A stretch of DNA of 64,000 bases from CAVXFL01 sp963761015 (lineage in GTDB: Bacteria; Pseudomonadota; Alphaproteobacteria; Acetobacterales; Acetobacteraceae): NCBI GenBank assembly GCA_963761015.1, contig CAVXFL010000009.1, forward strand, positions 62,001-126,000, written 5' to 3'. The position numbers and the translations under genes are program-made. This document shows positions 20,101 to 29,538 of this stretch, piece by piece. The notes beneath the pieces were generated by a model that was not told where the DNA came from, did not search any database, and worked only from the letters and a program-made list of their open reading frames with translations. How positions within the stretch are numbered: the stretch's first letter is position 1; every line of letters begins with the position of its first letter.

Positions 20101-20459
20101 TGCTCGATCGTTTCGAACGAGACCACCACGTCCACCGAGGCGTCGTCGAGCGGCAACTCGGTCCCGCTGCCCTTGCGAAAGCCGAGATTGTCGCGGGGGT
20201 AGTTGCGGGCCGCATGCTCGACCGCGTCGTCCGCGACGTCGACGCCGATGACGGAGCGCGCGACCTGCGACAGCAGGGCGGCGCCGTAGCCTTCGCCGGA
20301 GGCCACGTCCAGAACGTCCTTGCCGCGGCAGAAATGCCGCGCCAGAAAGTAGCGATGCACATGCTCGATTTCGATCTGACCGCTCTCGGCGGAGGTGAAG
20401 CGCTCCCCGGTGAACGCCATCGCTTTCCGGGGCCGCTCCAGCCGAAATATCTCACCCAT
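17105..20459 (-). CDS. multi-domain methyltransferase-glycosyltransferase (GT4 + GT2, frameshifted)
   Basis: About 1117 residues after correction. Order: SAM methyltransferase (MAFTGERF, then VLDVASGEGYGAALL), a coiled coil of heptad-rich sequence, a short module FDAEWYLANNDDV found in large bacterial glycosyltransferases, a GT4-type transferase (GIRSQGL, LRIGYAGGSRTHQKDF, FFEAALAGVASVCSPTR), then a GT2 domain (TVVIPLHNYANYVSESL, VIDDCSTDNS, LDADNKLL). The frame changes near 17877: one extra base separates ARAQAPPP from ALPKIPTAEQ. Cytoplasmic, probably building a surface polysaccharide or glycosylating a surface protein. Divergent from the next giant transferase with 67 bp between starts. 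Confidence 0.82.
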
Positions 20460-20526
20460 GCACTCGTTCCCAAAAACCGAGACTAGCCCCGCGCAATGCC
20501 TTCCCGAGGCGCCCGCGGGCGGCTTC

Positions 20527-23500
20527 ATGTCATCCGAACGCCGCCTCTCGCAAGCCCCGGACGGTGGCGCCGGCGGAGCCGTGGCCGGGGTGCATAATGC
20601 TTGGGAAACCGCCAATTCGGCGCGCATTCAGGAACTGCGCGCCGCACTGGAGCAGGCGCGGTCGCGCGAGTTGCTGCTGGAGCAGCGGCTGTCCGGGCTG
20701 GAGGCGGAGCTGGCCGCGATCTACCGCTCACGCATTTGGCGGCTGACCGGGCCGGCGCGGAAGCTGTTGGTTCGCGCCGGCCGGTTGCGGGCGCGGTTGC
20801 GGAGCTGGCGGTCCGCGCGGCCGTCTCCCTCGGCGCCGCGGGACCTGGCGAGCGCGAAGCAGGTGCTTCTGGCCCGGGGCGCGGCCGAGCTGGACGCGTT
20901 CCTGAGCGGTTCCGAGCGCCTCAAGCTGCCCGACGCCGACGAACCCCGCGTGTCGATCCTGCTGGTTCTGTACAATCAGGCCGCGCTGACCCTGGCCTGT
21001 CTGCGTGCCATCGCCGGCACGGTTCGCCTTCCCGCCGAGGTGGTGATCGTCGACAACGCCTCGTCCGACCGGACCGGCGCGCTCTTGGACCGGATCGACG
21101 GCGCCCGCATCGTCCGGAACGCGGAAAACCGCCATTTTCTTCATGCGGTCAACCAGGCCGCCGCGCTCGCCAAGGGCGAGGCGCTGCTGCTGCTGAACAA
21201 CGACGCTTGCCTCAGGGAGGGCGCGTTGGACTCGGCCTGGACGACGCTGTCTCGGCACCCGGACGCGGGTGCGGTCGGCGGCCCGATCGTGCTTCCCGAC
21301 GGCACCTTGCAGGAAGCGGGCAGCATCGTCTGGAGCGACGGCACGTGCCTCGGCTACGGGCGAGGATGCGATCCGGCCGCCCCCGAATTCCAGTTCGCGC
21401 GCGAGGTCGATTACTGCTCCGGGGCGTTCCTGCTCGTCCGGCGGGCGGATTTCGCGGCCTTGGGCGGGTTCGACGCGGCATTCGCGCCCGCCTATTACGA
21501 GGAGACCGATTTCTGCATGCGGCTTCGCGCCGCCGGCCGGCGCGTGCTCTACGACCCGCGCGCGATCATCGATCATTACGAATTCGGAAGCGCCACATCG
21601 TCCTCGCAAGCGCTCGAGCTGCAGCGGCAGCATCACCAACTTTTCGTCGCGCGCCATCGGGCGGTCTTGACGGCCGAGCATTGCGCGCCGGGCACGCCGC
21701 CGTTATGGGCGCGCATGCGCGGCCGGTTCGCCGGACGCGTGCTGGTGATCGAGGACCGGGTGCCGTTCCCGTCGCTGGGCGCCGGGTATCCGCGATCGGC
21801 GCGCCTGCTGCACGAACTGGTCGCGGCCGGCTGGTTCGTGACGCTCTATCCGCTGCTGTTCGCCGACGATGACCGGAGCGAAATCGGCGCGGCATTCCCG
21901 GCCGCGATCGAGGTCGCGCTCGGGCACGGCGAATCGGGCCTGCGCCGGTTCCTGCGGGACCGCGAGGGCTACTACGACGCCATCGTCGTCAGCCGGCCGC
22001 ACAATATGCAGAGTTTGATCGACGCGTGCGGACCGAGCCCGCCGGGCGCGCGGCTGATCTACGACGCCGAGGCGATTTTCGCGACGCGCGACGCGGACCG
22101 CCTGGCGCTCGCCGGCTCGCCGGTGTCGGCGGTGCGACAACGGGCGTTGCTCGGCGCTGAAATGCAGCTCGCGCGGGCGGCGCAAACGGTCGTTACCGTA
22201 TCGGAGCGGGATGCCGAACAATTCCGGCAATCCGGCTGCCCCGACGTGCGGGTGCTGGGGCACGCGTTGGTCGCACGGCCCACGCCATTCGGGCACGGCG
22301 CGCGGGCGGATCTGCTTTTCGTGGGCGCGCTGGACGACGATCCGTCGCCCAATACCAATTCGCTGCTCTGGTTCGCCGCCGAGGTGATGCCGCTCCTGGA
22401 TGCGCTGATCGGCAATTCGTATCGGCTGGTCGTCGCCGGCCGCTGTCGCGCCGAGCGCGTTGCCGGGCTGGCGGGGCCGCGGATTCGCCTGCTCGGTCGC
22501 GTCGACGACCTGTCTCCGCTTTATGCGGGCGCGCGATTGTTCATCGCCCCGACGCGCTACGCGGCGGGCATTCCGCACAAGATCCACGAGGCCGCGGCGC
22601 GCGGCGTGCCCGTGGTGGCAACCCCGCTGCTCGCCAGGCAATTGGGTTGGCGCGGCGGCGAGGATTTGCTGATCGGGGACACGTCGCAGGCTTTCGCGGC
22701 CGCCTGCGCGCGCGCCTGGTCCGACCCCGAGCTGTGGCGGCAATTGCGCGAAAACGCCTTGCGGCGCGTCGCCGACGATTGCGATCCAGAGACGTTTTCG
22801 CGTCGGGTCGGACTGCTGATGGCGCCGAGCCCGGGTTTCGTGATCGCATCCCCCCCGCCGGTCCACGTCCCGGCGCCGCCGGCCCCCGCGCCGCCGCAAT
22901 CCCGACTTGGCAGGCCCGCGCGGATGGCACGGCGCGCGGTGCGATACCTGCGCAGAAACGGCTGGGCGGCGACGGCGCAACGATGCGAAACCGAGTTGCG
23001 ACGGCGCCTCGGACGGCGCGACTACGCCACATGGGTTCGGCTCTACGATTCCCCGAGCGCCACGGACCGGACGGCGATTACCGAGCATATCGGGAAACTG
23101 AACGGCCGACCAGTGTTCAGCCTGCTGCTGTTTACCGAAGGCGACGCTTCGCGGCAGGCGTTGCGACAGAGCATCGATTCCGTGCTGGCGCAGCTCTATC
23201 CGGATTGGGAACTATGGATCGCGCCACTCGGCGCCGATGCCGAAACGATGGCACTGATTAACGATTACGCCAGCCGCGACCGGCGCATCAGGCCGATTCG
23301 CGTGGAAACCGCGAGCAAGGAGGCTGCCGGAAACGCGATCCTGTCGCAAGCCGGCGGGACCTTCGTCGCCGCGCTCGATGCCGGCGTTCGGCTTCGCCCG
23401 CACGCGCTCTACATGCTGGCGAACCAGTACGGCACGGATCGCAACGTCGCCATGATGTACGCCGACGACGACATCGCCGACGGCTCGCGCCGCGATCCGT

Positions 23501-24727
23501 ATTTCAAGCCCGATTGGTCGCCCGAGTTGCTGCTCGATCCGGACGCGCTGGCCGGCATTGTGGCCGTGCGTCGTGATGCGGCGCGGGCGGCCGGTGGCTA
23601 TCGCGAGGGTTGCGGCGTTCTGACCGACTACGACCTGATCTTGCGGGTGGCGGAGCGCCTCGAAGCGACAGCGGTTCGGCATGTGCCGCGCATTCTGTGT
23701 CACCGCCAGACCGCCGCGCGCCCGGCCCCGAGCGACGTGTTGCGACGGCTCGTTTCCGAGCATCTGCAACGGCGCGGCGAGCCCGGCGAGGTTCATGTGG
23801 CGAACGGGGTGGCGCGGATAGCGTATCGCATTTTCGAGCCGCCGCTGGTCTCGGTGGTCGGTACCGACGCGCGACAACGGGATGCTGTTGAGCGGTTGCT
23901 TGGCCGGTCTGCTCGGCGGGACCGATTATCCGCGACTCGAGGTGCTGATCGTCGATAACGACAGCGTGGAACCCGCGGCGCGGCGCGTGCTGCGCGACGC
24001 CGCGAACGATGCGCGGGTGCGCGTTCTGCCGTACTCGCAACCGTTCAATTACGCCGCCATGAACAACCTCGCCGCGGCCGAGGCGCGCGGCGAAGTGATC
24101 GCGCTGTTGAACAACGACATCGCCGTCCGCCGCGCGGATTGGCTGCGCGAAATGGTATCGCACGCGTTGCGCCCGGACGTCGGCGCGGTCGGCGCCAAAC
24201 TGTATTACGCCGACGGCACGATTCAGCACGCCGGCGTGGTCACCGGAATGACCGGAATTGCCGGCCATCCGTTCCGGCACGCGGACGGCAGGCTGGACGG
24301 GCCGCATGGCCGGCTACGCCGCGCGCAAACCGTGTCCTGCGTGACCGCGGCCTGCATGGTGCTGCGGCGGAGCGTGTACGACGAACTCGGCGGGCTGGAC
24401 GAGATCAATCTTCCGGTCTCGTACAACGATGTCGATTTCTGCCTGCGCCTGCAGGCGCGCGGATACCGGATCGTCTGGACGCCCAATGCCGAGCTGGACC
24501 ACCTGGAATCGGCGTCGCGCGGCCGCGACACCGACCCGCGCAACATCGAGCGCGCGGAACGGGAGTGCCGCTACATGCTGCGGCGATGGGGCACGGCGCT
24601 GGACCAGGATCCGTTCTACAGCCCGAACCTGACGCTCGCGGCCGAGGATTGCGGGCTGGCCTTTCCGCCGCGTGTCGGCTGGCCGTGGCAGGGTTCAACG
24701 CCAGCCGATGTCCCTGCGGCAAGCTGA
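20527..24727 (+). CDS. giant glycosyltransferase GT2-GT4-GT2-GT2 (frameshifted)
   Basis: About 1399 residues after correction. A short coiled coil and the SRIWRLTGPARKLL motif often found before such transferases lead to GT2 domain 1 (VSILLVLYNQAAL, VDNASSDRTG, LLNNDA), a GT4-like domain (VLVIEDRVPFPSLGAGYPRS to ARGVPVVATPLLARQLG), a weak GT2-like segment (PVFSLLLFTEGD, MMYADDDIADG) and a second complete GT2 (VLIVDNDSVEP, LLNNDIAVRR, NDVDFCLRL). One extra G at 23860 breaks the frame at VSVV-VPTRDNG; removing it joins both parts. ATG 20527 chosen; ATGs further upstream overlap the divergent gene. Probably assembles an extracellular glycan with its neighbour. Confidence 0.82.
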
Positions 24728-24737
24728 CGACGAGGCA

Positions 24738-24884
24738 TCATGCCTGGGGTGGTTGCGGCGGCGTGTGCGGCGGCTCCGGCGGGGGCGGCACCTCGGCCGG
24801 CGGCATGGGCGCCGGCGCTGGCGAGCCGGGTTGCGGTTGCGGCGGCTGCGGCGCCGGGCCGGGGGGCTGCTGGGCGATCGGCAT
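24738..24884 (-). CDS. 48-residue proline-rich peptide
   Basis: Very short gene in the gap between the giant transferase and the EcsC gene. The ATG at 24884 follows AGGAG with 7-nt spacing. The product is almost only Pro, Gln, Ala and Glu (PPGPAPQPPQPQPGSPAPAP, then PPPPEPPHTPPQPPQA). It has no signal peptide or hydrophobic segment. Lies directly downstream of ecsC on the same strand. Composition alone could arise from GC bias, but the ribosome site and tidy stop favour a real gene. Function unknown. Confidence 0.45.
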   Translation of the reverse strand: MPIAQQPPGPAPQPPQPQPGSPAPAPMPPAEVPPPPEPPHTPPQPPQA

Positions 24885-24950
24885 TCAAAGCTCCTGTGGG
24901 TTGCCGGCGGTCGTTGGCGAGGCGAGGGGTGAAGCGGGAGCCGCGGAACG

Positions 24951-25800
24951 TCAGACGAACGGCTCGTCGCCCGTGGCCGGCGCGCCGGCCGGCGCGCGAA
25001 TCTGCCGCGCAATGGCCGCGGCTTCGCGGCGGACCAGGTCCGGCCCGTGGCGCCGCTCCAGGCGGCGGATCGTGAAATGCATCTGGGCCAGGCCGCGGTA
25101 ATGCTGCAAGAACACCGAGTTGACCAGCGCGCCGCCAGCCGCGCCCACCAGCGGCATCGCCTGCAGCACGAATTTTTGCGAGACCTGCACCCCGTAGCGG
25201 CTGGCGATTTCGGCAAACAGCATGACCAGCGGGCGGCCCTGTAGCACCAGCCGCGCGCTCCAGTAGCTGATCTCGGCGTCTTCCTCCAACCCGAGTTCCG
25301 CGCCGCCGAAGGCAAACACTTCCAGGCAGGCTTGCCGCGCGTCCCCGGTCGCGAGAATCCTCGCCCTCGGCGCGCGCGATCTCGGCGATGCTGCGCATCA
25401 TCACGAGCGTGGTGAAGGCGACGTCGGGCACGAAACCGGCGAAACCGGCGAAGCCGCCGAACGCGCCCGACGCGGCTACCGCGAGGCGGGCGCGCCCCGG
25501 GGTGGCGAAGCGGCGCTTGCGCCCGAGCCCGAGAACCGCGACGTCGAAGGCGCGGCGCAAGGCCAGTTCGGTCACGCCCTGAATTTTCCGGCCCAGCCTG
25601 GGCGAGAGCCGGGCGCCGCGCAGGCCGGCGGCCGCAGCGCCCCCGAGCGCGCCCGCGAGCAGATCGGCGCCGCGCACGACCAAGCCGCGGCTGGCGTGCA
25701 AGGTGCGGATGGCCTCGCGTAGCTCGGTTCGCTCCTCCGGGCTCAGGGCCGGTGGGTGTTCGCGCTTCGCCAGAGCCGTGTCGACGTCAAAGCTGTTCAT
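24951..25800 (-). CDS. EcsC family protein (frameshifted)
   Basis: About 282 residues after correction. EcsC-family proteins are membrane-associated, of unclear function, named after an ABC-transporter operon in Bacillus. Seen: an acidic N-terminus, an Ala/Gly-rich segment (SGAFGGFAGFAGFVPDVAFTTLVMMRSIAEIA) and the C-terminal LVLQGRPLVMLFAEIASRYGV...QAMPLVGAAGGALVNSVF, characteristic of EcsC. The frame breaks at about 25360, where an extra base separates ARAEGED from LATGDARQACLEVFAFGG. Starts at ATG 25800 within GAGGCGGAG. Confidence 0.75.
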
Positions 25801-25898
25801 CTCCGCCTCGGAGTTCTGCCGTCGCGAACGCACGACCCCGGCGGGCGATCCCTACGCGGCAGGGGCTCGAGTCGCAGGTCCGCTGTTCGCGGCGCCGT

Positions 25899-26273
25899 TT
25901 AGCGTCTTCGGCCGGAGGTGCTGTCCCGCGCCAGCCGATGCGCCGTTCGCAGCAGGATGGAGCGGTCCTCCGGCGAGCACTCACGGTACAGCCGCAGGAG
26001 CGCCAATTCGTCTCCGCTCGCGGCCTGCTTCGGCGCGAACTTCTCATTGCCGTAGACCAGGTGCTCGACGGAAATCCGCAGCACGTCGGCGATGCGCGCC
26101 AGGTTGGCCCGGATCTGGCCGGCGCGGTCGGTTTCCCATTGCGCGACCGCGCTGCGGCTGACGCCCACCGCCGCGGCCAGGTCATCCTGCGTCCAGCCGA
26201 GTTCGATGCGCGCCGCGCGGATGCGGGCGCCGGTGCTGGGCGGGGGTCGGGCGGTGGCCACGGGCTTCACCAT
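25899..26273 (-). CDS. XRE-family transcriptional regulator
   Basis: 124 residues. A helix-turn-helix of the cI/XRE type spans about residues 17-70: RIRAARIELGWTQDDLAAAVGVSRSAVAQWE. The C-terminal tail (GDELALLRLYRECSPEDRSILLRTAHRLA) resembles short phage-type repressors lacking a peptidase domain. Divergent from the GcrA-like gene across an 89-bp region that holds palindromic GTTAGC sites, so it is probably the autoregulated repressor of that promoter. Confidence 0.85.
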   Translation of the reverse strand: MVKPVATARPPPSTGARIRAARIELGWTQDDLAAAVGVSRSAVAQWETDRAGQIRANLARIADVLRISVEHLVYGNEKFAPKQAASGDELALLRLYRECSPEDRSILLRTAHRLARDSTSGRRR

Positions 26274-26284
26274 AGGTGAGTTTT

Positions 26285-26334
26285 GCTAACGCGAACAGTT
26301 AGAATATTTGACAGAATAAGTTAGCAATGCTAAC
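26285..26334. promoter_or_regulatory. palindromic operator region between XRE repressor and GcrA-like gene
   Basis: Two related inverted repeats: GTTAGC-AAT-GCTAAC is perfect at 26320-26334, and GCTAAC-N7-GTTAG at 26285-26302 has the same half-sites in the opposite order. A TTGACA box (26308-26313) lies between them. AT content is far above the surroundings. This is the layout expected for a lambda-like repressor controlling divergent promoters. Confidence 0.65.
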
Positions 26335-26362
26335 AGATGGTCAACCACAGCCGGAGGCCGCC

Positions 26363-26803
26363 ATGCCCGAGAAGCTGATCTGGACCGAGCCGCGGGATGC
26401 CCAGCTCAAGCGCATGCGATCGCAGGGCCTCCCCTGGGATGCCATTGCCGCCGCCCTTGGGATCAGCCGCAACGCGGCGATAGAGCGCGGACGCCGCATC
26501 GGAGCCCGCCTGCCGCCGCCCGAATACGTGCCGGAGCCCGAGGACAAGGAGCGTCCGCCGCTGCCGCCGGGCCATCCGGCGAGCTGGGGCGCCATCGTGG
26601 CCGGGACCTGCCTCGAGGGCACGCCGTATCCGCTGCCGGTGCCCTCGGCCATGTCCGCCACGAAGCCGGAACCCGCGAGAGCACCAGGCGCGGACATGTC
26701 CGCGCCCCAGGGCGGCATCACGCCGAACCGCACGCGGGCCGCGCTGCGCGGCCTGGGCGGAACCGCGAGCGCGGATTCCGAGCCGATCCCGGTACCCGCC
26801 TGA
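26363..26803 (+). CDS. GcrA-like small helix-turn-helix protein
   Basis: 146 residues. The N-terminal 48 residues (LIWTEPRDAQLKRMRSQGL, then WDAIAAALGISRNAAIERGRRIG) match the helix-turn-helix pattern of GcrA-type regulators, which bind sigma70 and methylated DNA in Caulobacter. The rest is Pro-rich and low complexity with no GcrA C-terminal domain recognised, so a GcrA role is not implied. Divergent from the XRE repressor and next to a DUF6362 gene, a combination met in prophages and accessory loci of this group. Confidence 0.6.
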   Translation: MPEKLIWTEPRDAQLKRMRSQGLPWDAIAAALGISRNAAIERGRRIGARLPPPEYVPEPEDKERPPLPPGHPASWGAIVAGTCLEGTPYPLPVPSAMSATKPEPARAPGADMSAPQGGITPNRTRAALRGLGGTASADSEPIPVPA

Positions 26804-26876
26804 ACGGCGCGGACCGTCCTCGCCGGGCCAGGCATGTCCTGGCCGCCCCGCAATTTCCGGCCTCTTGGGAGCAGCG

Positions 26877-27380
26877 ATGAAGCGCAACCGGTTGGCTACC
26901 GGCGTCTTGTCGACGCCTGTCACGATGACTCTCGGCGAACCAGCAGGCGATCTGGCGGAGTTGGACAACGCGCCGCTGGATGCCGCCTACGTGATCGCCC
27001 GCCTGGAGGAAGCCGGGCGCACGCTGCTCGCTTTGCCGGGGACGGGATGGTCGACCAAGCTGCGCGTGACGCACTACGAGGTCGTGCGCAGCGCCCTCGA
27101 AAACTATGGCTGGGAAACGCAGCCGATCAGGCCCGCGGTGCCCTCGGCGGCCAGGATCACCCGCATGGACGAGGCGATGAGTTGGCTGCAGCTCATCGCG
27201 CAGGATCGCTACGTGTTGCGCCGGATCGTCGGCGCCCGCGCGCTGGTACACCCAATCAGCGAGCGCTACCTGTTTTCCTGGCGCCGGCTCGCGTCCGTGA
27301 TGGGCGCGGACCACAAGGCCGTGAAGCGCTGGCACGGCGACGGCATCAACCTGATCCTGGCGGCGCTGAGCGCCCGCTAA
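26877..27380 (+). CDS. DUF6362-like protein
   Basis: 167 residues. Conserved stretches include YVIARLEEAGRTLLALPGTG, the IRPAVPSAARITRMDEA core, and RYVLRRIVGARALVHP followed by LFSWRRLASVMGADHKAVKRWH, where the last part looks like a helix-turn-helix. Such proteins are typical of alphaproteobacterial phages and prophage remnants, with function unknown. ATG 26877 follows GGGAG. Same strand as the GcrA-like gene with a 73-bp gap, probably one transcript under the repressor. Confidence 0.65.
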   Translation: MKRNRLATGVLSTPVTMTLGEPAGDLAELDNAPLDAAYVIARLEEAGRTLLALPGTGWSTKLRVTHYEVVRSALENYGWETQPIRPAVPSAARITRMDEAMSWLQLIAQDRYVLRRIVGARALVHPISERYLFSWRRLASVMGADHKAVKRWHGDGINLILAALSAR

Positions 27381-27880
27381 TGCGTTGACGGCTTCGGGGG
27401 ACCGCCTCGGGGCTGACCGATGCCGAGAACGTTGCCGGGCGCGAACAACATCCGCGGGATCGGCTCAGCGGGATGCAACGCGACATGCGCGCGGCAGATC
27501 GGCGTGGTGTACGTCCCGCTCACGCCCCGCTGGCGCAGGGTGCCCGTGAATCTCAGTGGGAATGGTTTATGACCGGCGCCCGTCGCATCGAACGCGGCGT
27601 GCACTGTGCCGTCCGCGCCGACGGCGCCATGCAAGATCAGCACCCCGTTGCTGGGCGCGAAGGTTATCGACCGGTCGCGCGTTACCATGGTCATCGTCGT
27701 GCGCGTGCTCGGCTGGCAGCGGCCGGCCTCCGGCGTGAGCGTTCCCACCCACCGCAGATCGTAAGGGGTCGCCAATGATTCGCGGTTCGTGCACGCCGCC
27801 GCCGCAAGCAGCGACAGCGCGCAAACCCGCGCCAGCCGATGACCGCCGCTAGCGCGAAAGCGTGACCAGCGCGGTGCCAT
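27377..27880 (-). CDS. putative lipoprotein
   Basis: 167 residues. Positively charged start, hydrophobic segment and AAAC lipobox (RVCALSLLAAAACTN), then a soluble domain with two Cys and a GTYTTPICRAHVALHP region. No family recognised; a beta-rich periplasmic domain is likely. The ATG at 27880 overlaps the end of rlpA by 32 bp, so it is probably translated from the same transcript. It ends 4 bp into the convergent DUF6362 gene. Confidence 0.55.
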   Translation of the reverse strand: MAPRWSRFRASGGHRLARVCALSLLAAAACTNRESLATPYDLRWVGTLTPEAGRCQPSTRTTMTMVTRDRSITFAPSNGVLILHGAVGADGTVHAAFDATGAGHKPFPLRFTGTLRQRGVSGTYTTPICRAHVALHPAEPIPRMLFAPGNVLGIGQPRGGPPKPSTH

Positions 27881-28403
27881 TATGGATGATTCCGAGTTCA
27901 CGGGCGGCCTCTCGCGAGAGATCGATGATGCGGCGCCGCGTACCCGGTCGATCGTTGATGACAACCTCCACGGTGCGGTGAGTTCCGACCAACTGCACGC
28001 GGACCTTGCTGCCCAGCGGCAGCCATGGATGCGCGGCGGTCAATTGGTTCTCGTCGAATGGCACACCGCTGGCGGTCCTCCGTCCTTGCCAGTGCGGACC
28101 GTACCACGAAGCGATGCCGGTCTCGATGGCCTTGCCGGTCAACGGCACGCCCGTGCCGGCATCGTCGGAAATGTCGGCATCGTCGGTGGTGCGCGACGCC
28201 ACACGCATGGCCGCGCGTGCATGAGCGGATCTTCTGTGCAGATGGCGATGCCAACGGGCGGCCCGCGCATGATGCGCGGCTCTTTGTCTCGAGTGCACAA
28301 CCTTGTGTTTCACGTCCAACGCATGATTGGCAAAGGATGGCGCGGCGGACAGGATCAGCGCGGCGACGGCGCCAGGAATAGCCCGGAGTGCCCGTGTGAA
28401 CAT
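27849..28403 (-). CDS. rlpA: septal ring lytic transglycosylase RlpA family protein
   Basis: 184 residues. Signal peptide (FTRALRAIPGAVAALILSAAPSFA), a His/Arg-rich linker (about 45-85), then a double-psi beta-barrel with GIASWYGPHWQGRRTASG, LTAAHPWLPLGSKVRV and NDRPGTRRRIIDLSREAARELG. RlpA enzymes cleave denuded peptidoglycan. The SPOR domain of classic RlpA is absent, as in many short homologues. ATG 28403 chosen because it starts the signal peptide and follows AGAGG. Confidence 0.85.
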   Translation of the reverse strand: MFTRALRAIPGAVAALILSAAPSFANHALDVKHKVVHSRQRAAHHARAARWHRHLHRRSAHARAAMRVASRTTDDADISDDAGTGVPLTGKAIETGIASWYGPHWQGRRTASGVPFDENQLTAAHPWLPLGSKVRVQLVGTHRTVEVVINDRPGTRRRIIDLSREAARELGIIHNGTALVTLSR

Positions 28404-28942
28404 CAAGACCTCTTGGAGAATGAGAAAGAGCGACGCGAACGCGATCTGCAACGGTTGCAGCGCAATGAAATTTGATTGCGCCGCCAGGGAACCATGAGTT
28501 TGCCTAAACCAGACGCTTCGCGAGAGTCCAGAGGCAATTGTGCATCATTGGGTGTGTCAGATTGCGCAAACAAAACATCGGTGCCAAGGCCGCGGCGCTG
28601 CGGCGGTGCAGCATCGCGACGATTGCGCGCGTGCCCAAACATTGTGGCATTTTCTTGGCAAAATCGTAGCAGCTTCGGGGCGGACTTCGTCGCGGAGAAC
28701 GCAAACACGCCGCGGGTTTGCATGGCAATGCGACGGTAACGTCAGATCAGATCGGTCGATGTGCGCGACGCCTGGACATGGCGCGATGTGACCGGTAGGT
28801 CGCATCGACGCAGCCATGGTGGGGCGAAGCGGAACGTGGCGCACTGTGCGTACGCCACGGGTGATCGGCGCGACGTTACGACAGTACCTTGACCACGTGA
28901 AGACCGCGGCCATGGTGCGTACGCGCGAACGAAGAACGACCG
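28404..28942. other. gene-poor stretch upstream of rlpA
   Basis: 539 bp without a gene I can support. Readable frames are Arg/Ser-rich on both strands, without ribosome sites or known motifs. GC content is somewhat lower than in the flanks. It presumably holds the rlpA promoter. Confidence 0.4.
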
Positions 28943-29146
28943 CTACTGCTGTGTCGGAATGAGATAGACCGGCGGGCATTGCGTGATGCCGCCGCGCGTT
29001 GCGACGAAATCCGAGACGAGGCGTTCGGCTTCGCCAGGTTGCAGCGGCGGAAGCGCCCGGCACTGCCGGGAGTGCTCGGCCCTGCGGCGCAGTTCTTGCA
29101 AAGATACGGAAGTATGCGGCCACCCGCCTCGCGCGGTTGTTGCCAT
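28943..29146 (-). CDS. small hypothetical protein, phage-accessory type
   Basis: 67 residues starting at an ATG preceded by GAGG (10 nt). The Arg/Glu-rich middle (LQELRRRAEHSRQCRALPP) and the end VSDFVATRGGITQCPPVYLIPT resemble short proteins with a G-(I/V)-T-x-C-P ending that are common near regulators in alphaproteobacterial accessory regions. The likeness is from memory of the pattern and is weak. No hydrophobic segment. Isolated between rlpA and the TetR gene. Confidence 0.4.
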   Translation of the reverse strand: MATTARGGWPHTSVSLQELRRRAEHSRQCRALPPLQPGEAERLVSDFVATRGGITQCPPVYLIPTQQ

Positions 29147-29538
29147 CGGTGTTCATCCTCGCTCGCGACGAAACTGATCCGCGGCGTTCGGCGGACGCGT
29201 TGGGCGATGACCCTAGCGACCGCGGGCGCCATCTCAGGTCGGTTTCCGCATCGGCCTATGTCGCACTCCGATGCCGCTCGCTGGGACTGGCGATGCCATA
29301 GTATTCATAAGGCATCCGGCCAGAAGGCGGCGAGCAGACCAGAGCGTATGTTGCCGATTTTGGCGACGATCCGGTTTATTTCCGATGCAAGCATTTAACC
29401 TGTGGTTGTCGGTTGTGTCAATCATTTTTTTACCCGCGTCTGAATTCGATTGTATTCATTGGTTGTGTATTGGTTGGTTGGCGCGTGCTCGCGGGCCCGC
29501 TTGCTGCGCCGGCCGCGCCAATGATGTAGAAGGTCGAC
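29147..29538. other. non-coding stretch upstream of the TetR gene
   Basis: 392 bp with no supported gene. The last 150 bp are AT-rich (a run of T near 29430 and several TTGGTTG-like repeats around 29455-29485) and probably carry the promoter of the regulator. Confidence 0.4.

Noticed and set aside
25800..29538. A full prophage
   Set aside because: Only a repressor, small regulators and lipoproteins are seen; there is no integrase, terminase, capsid or tail gene, and no att repeats were found.
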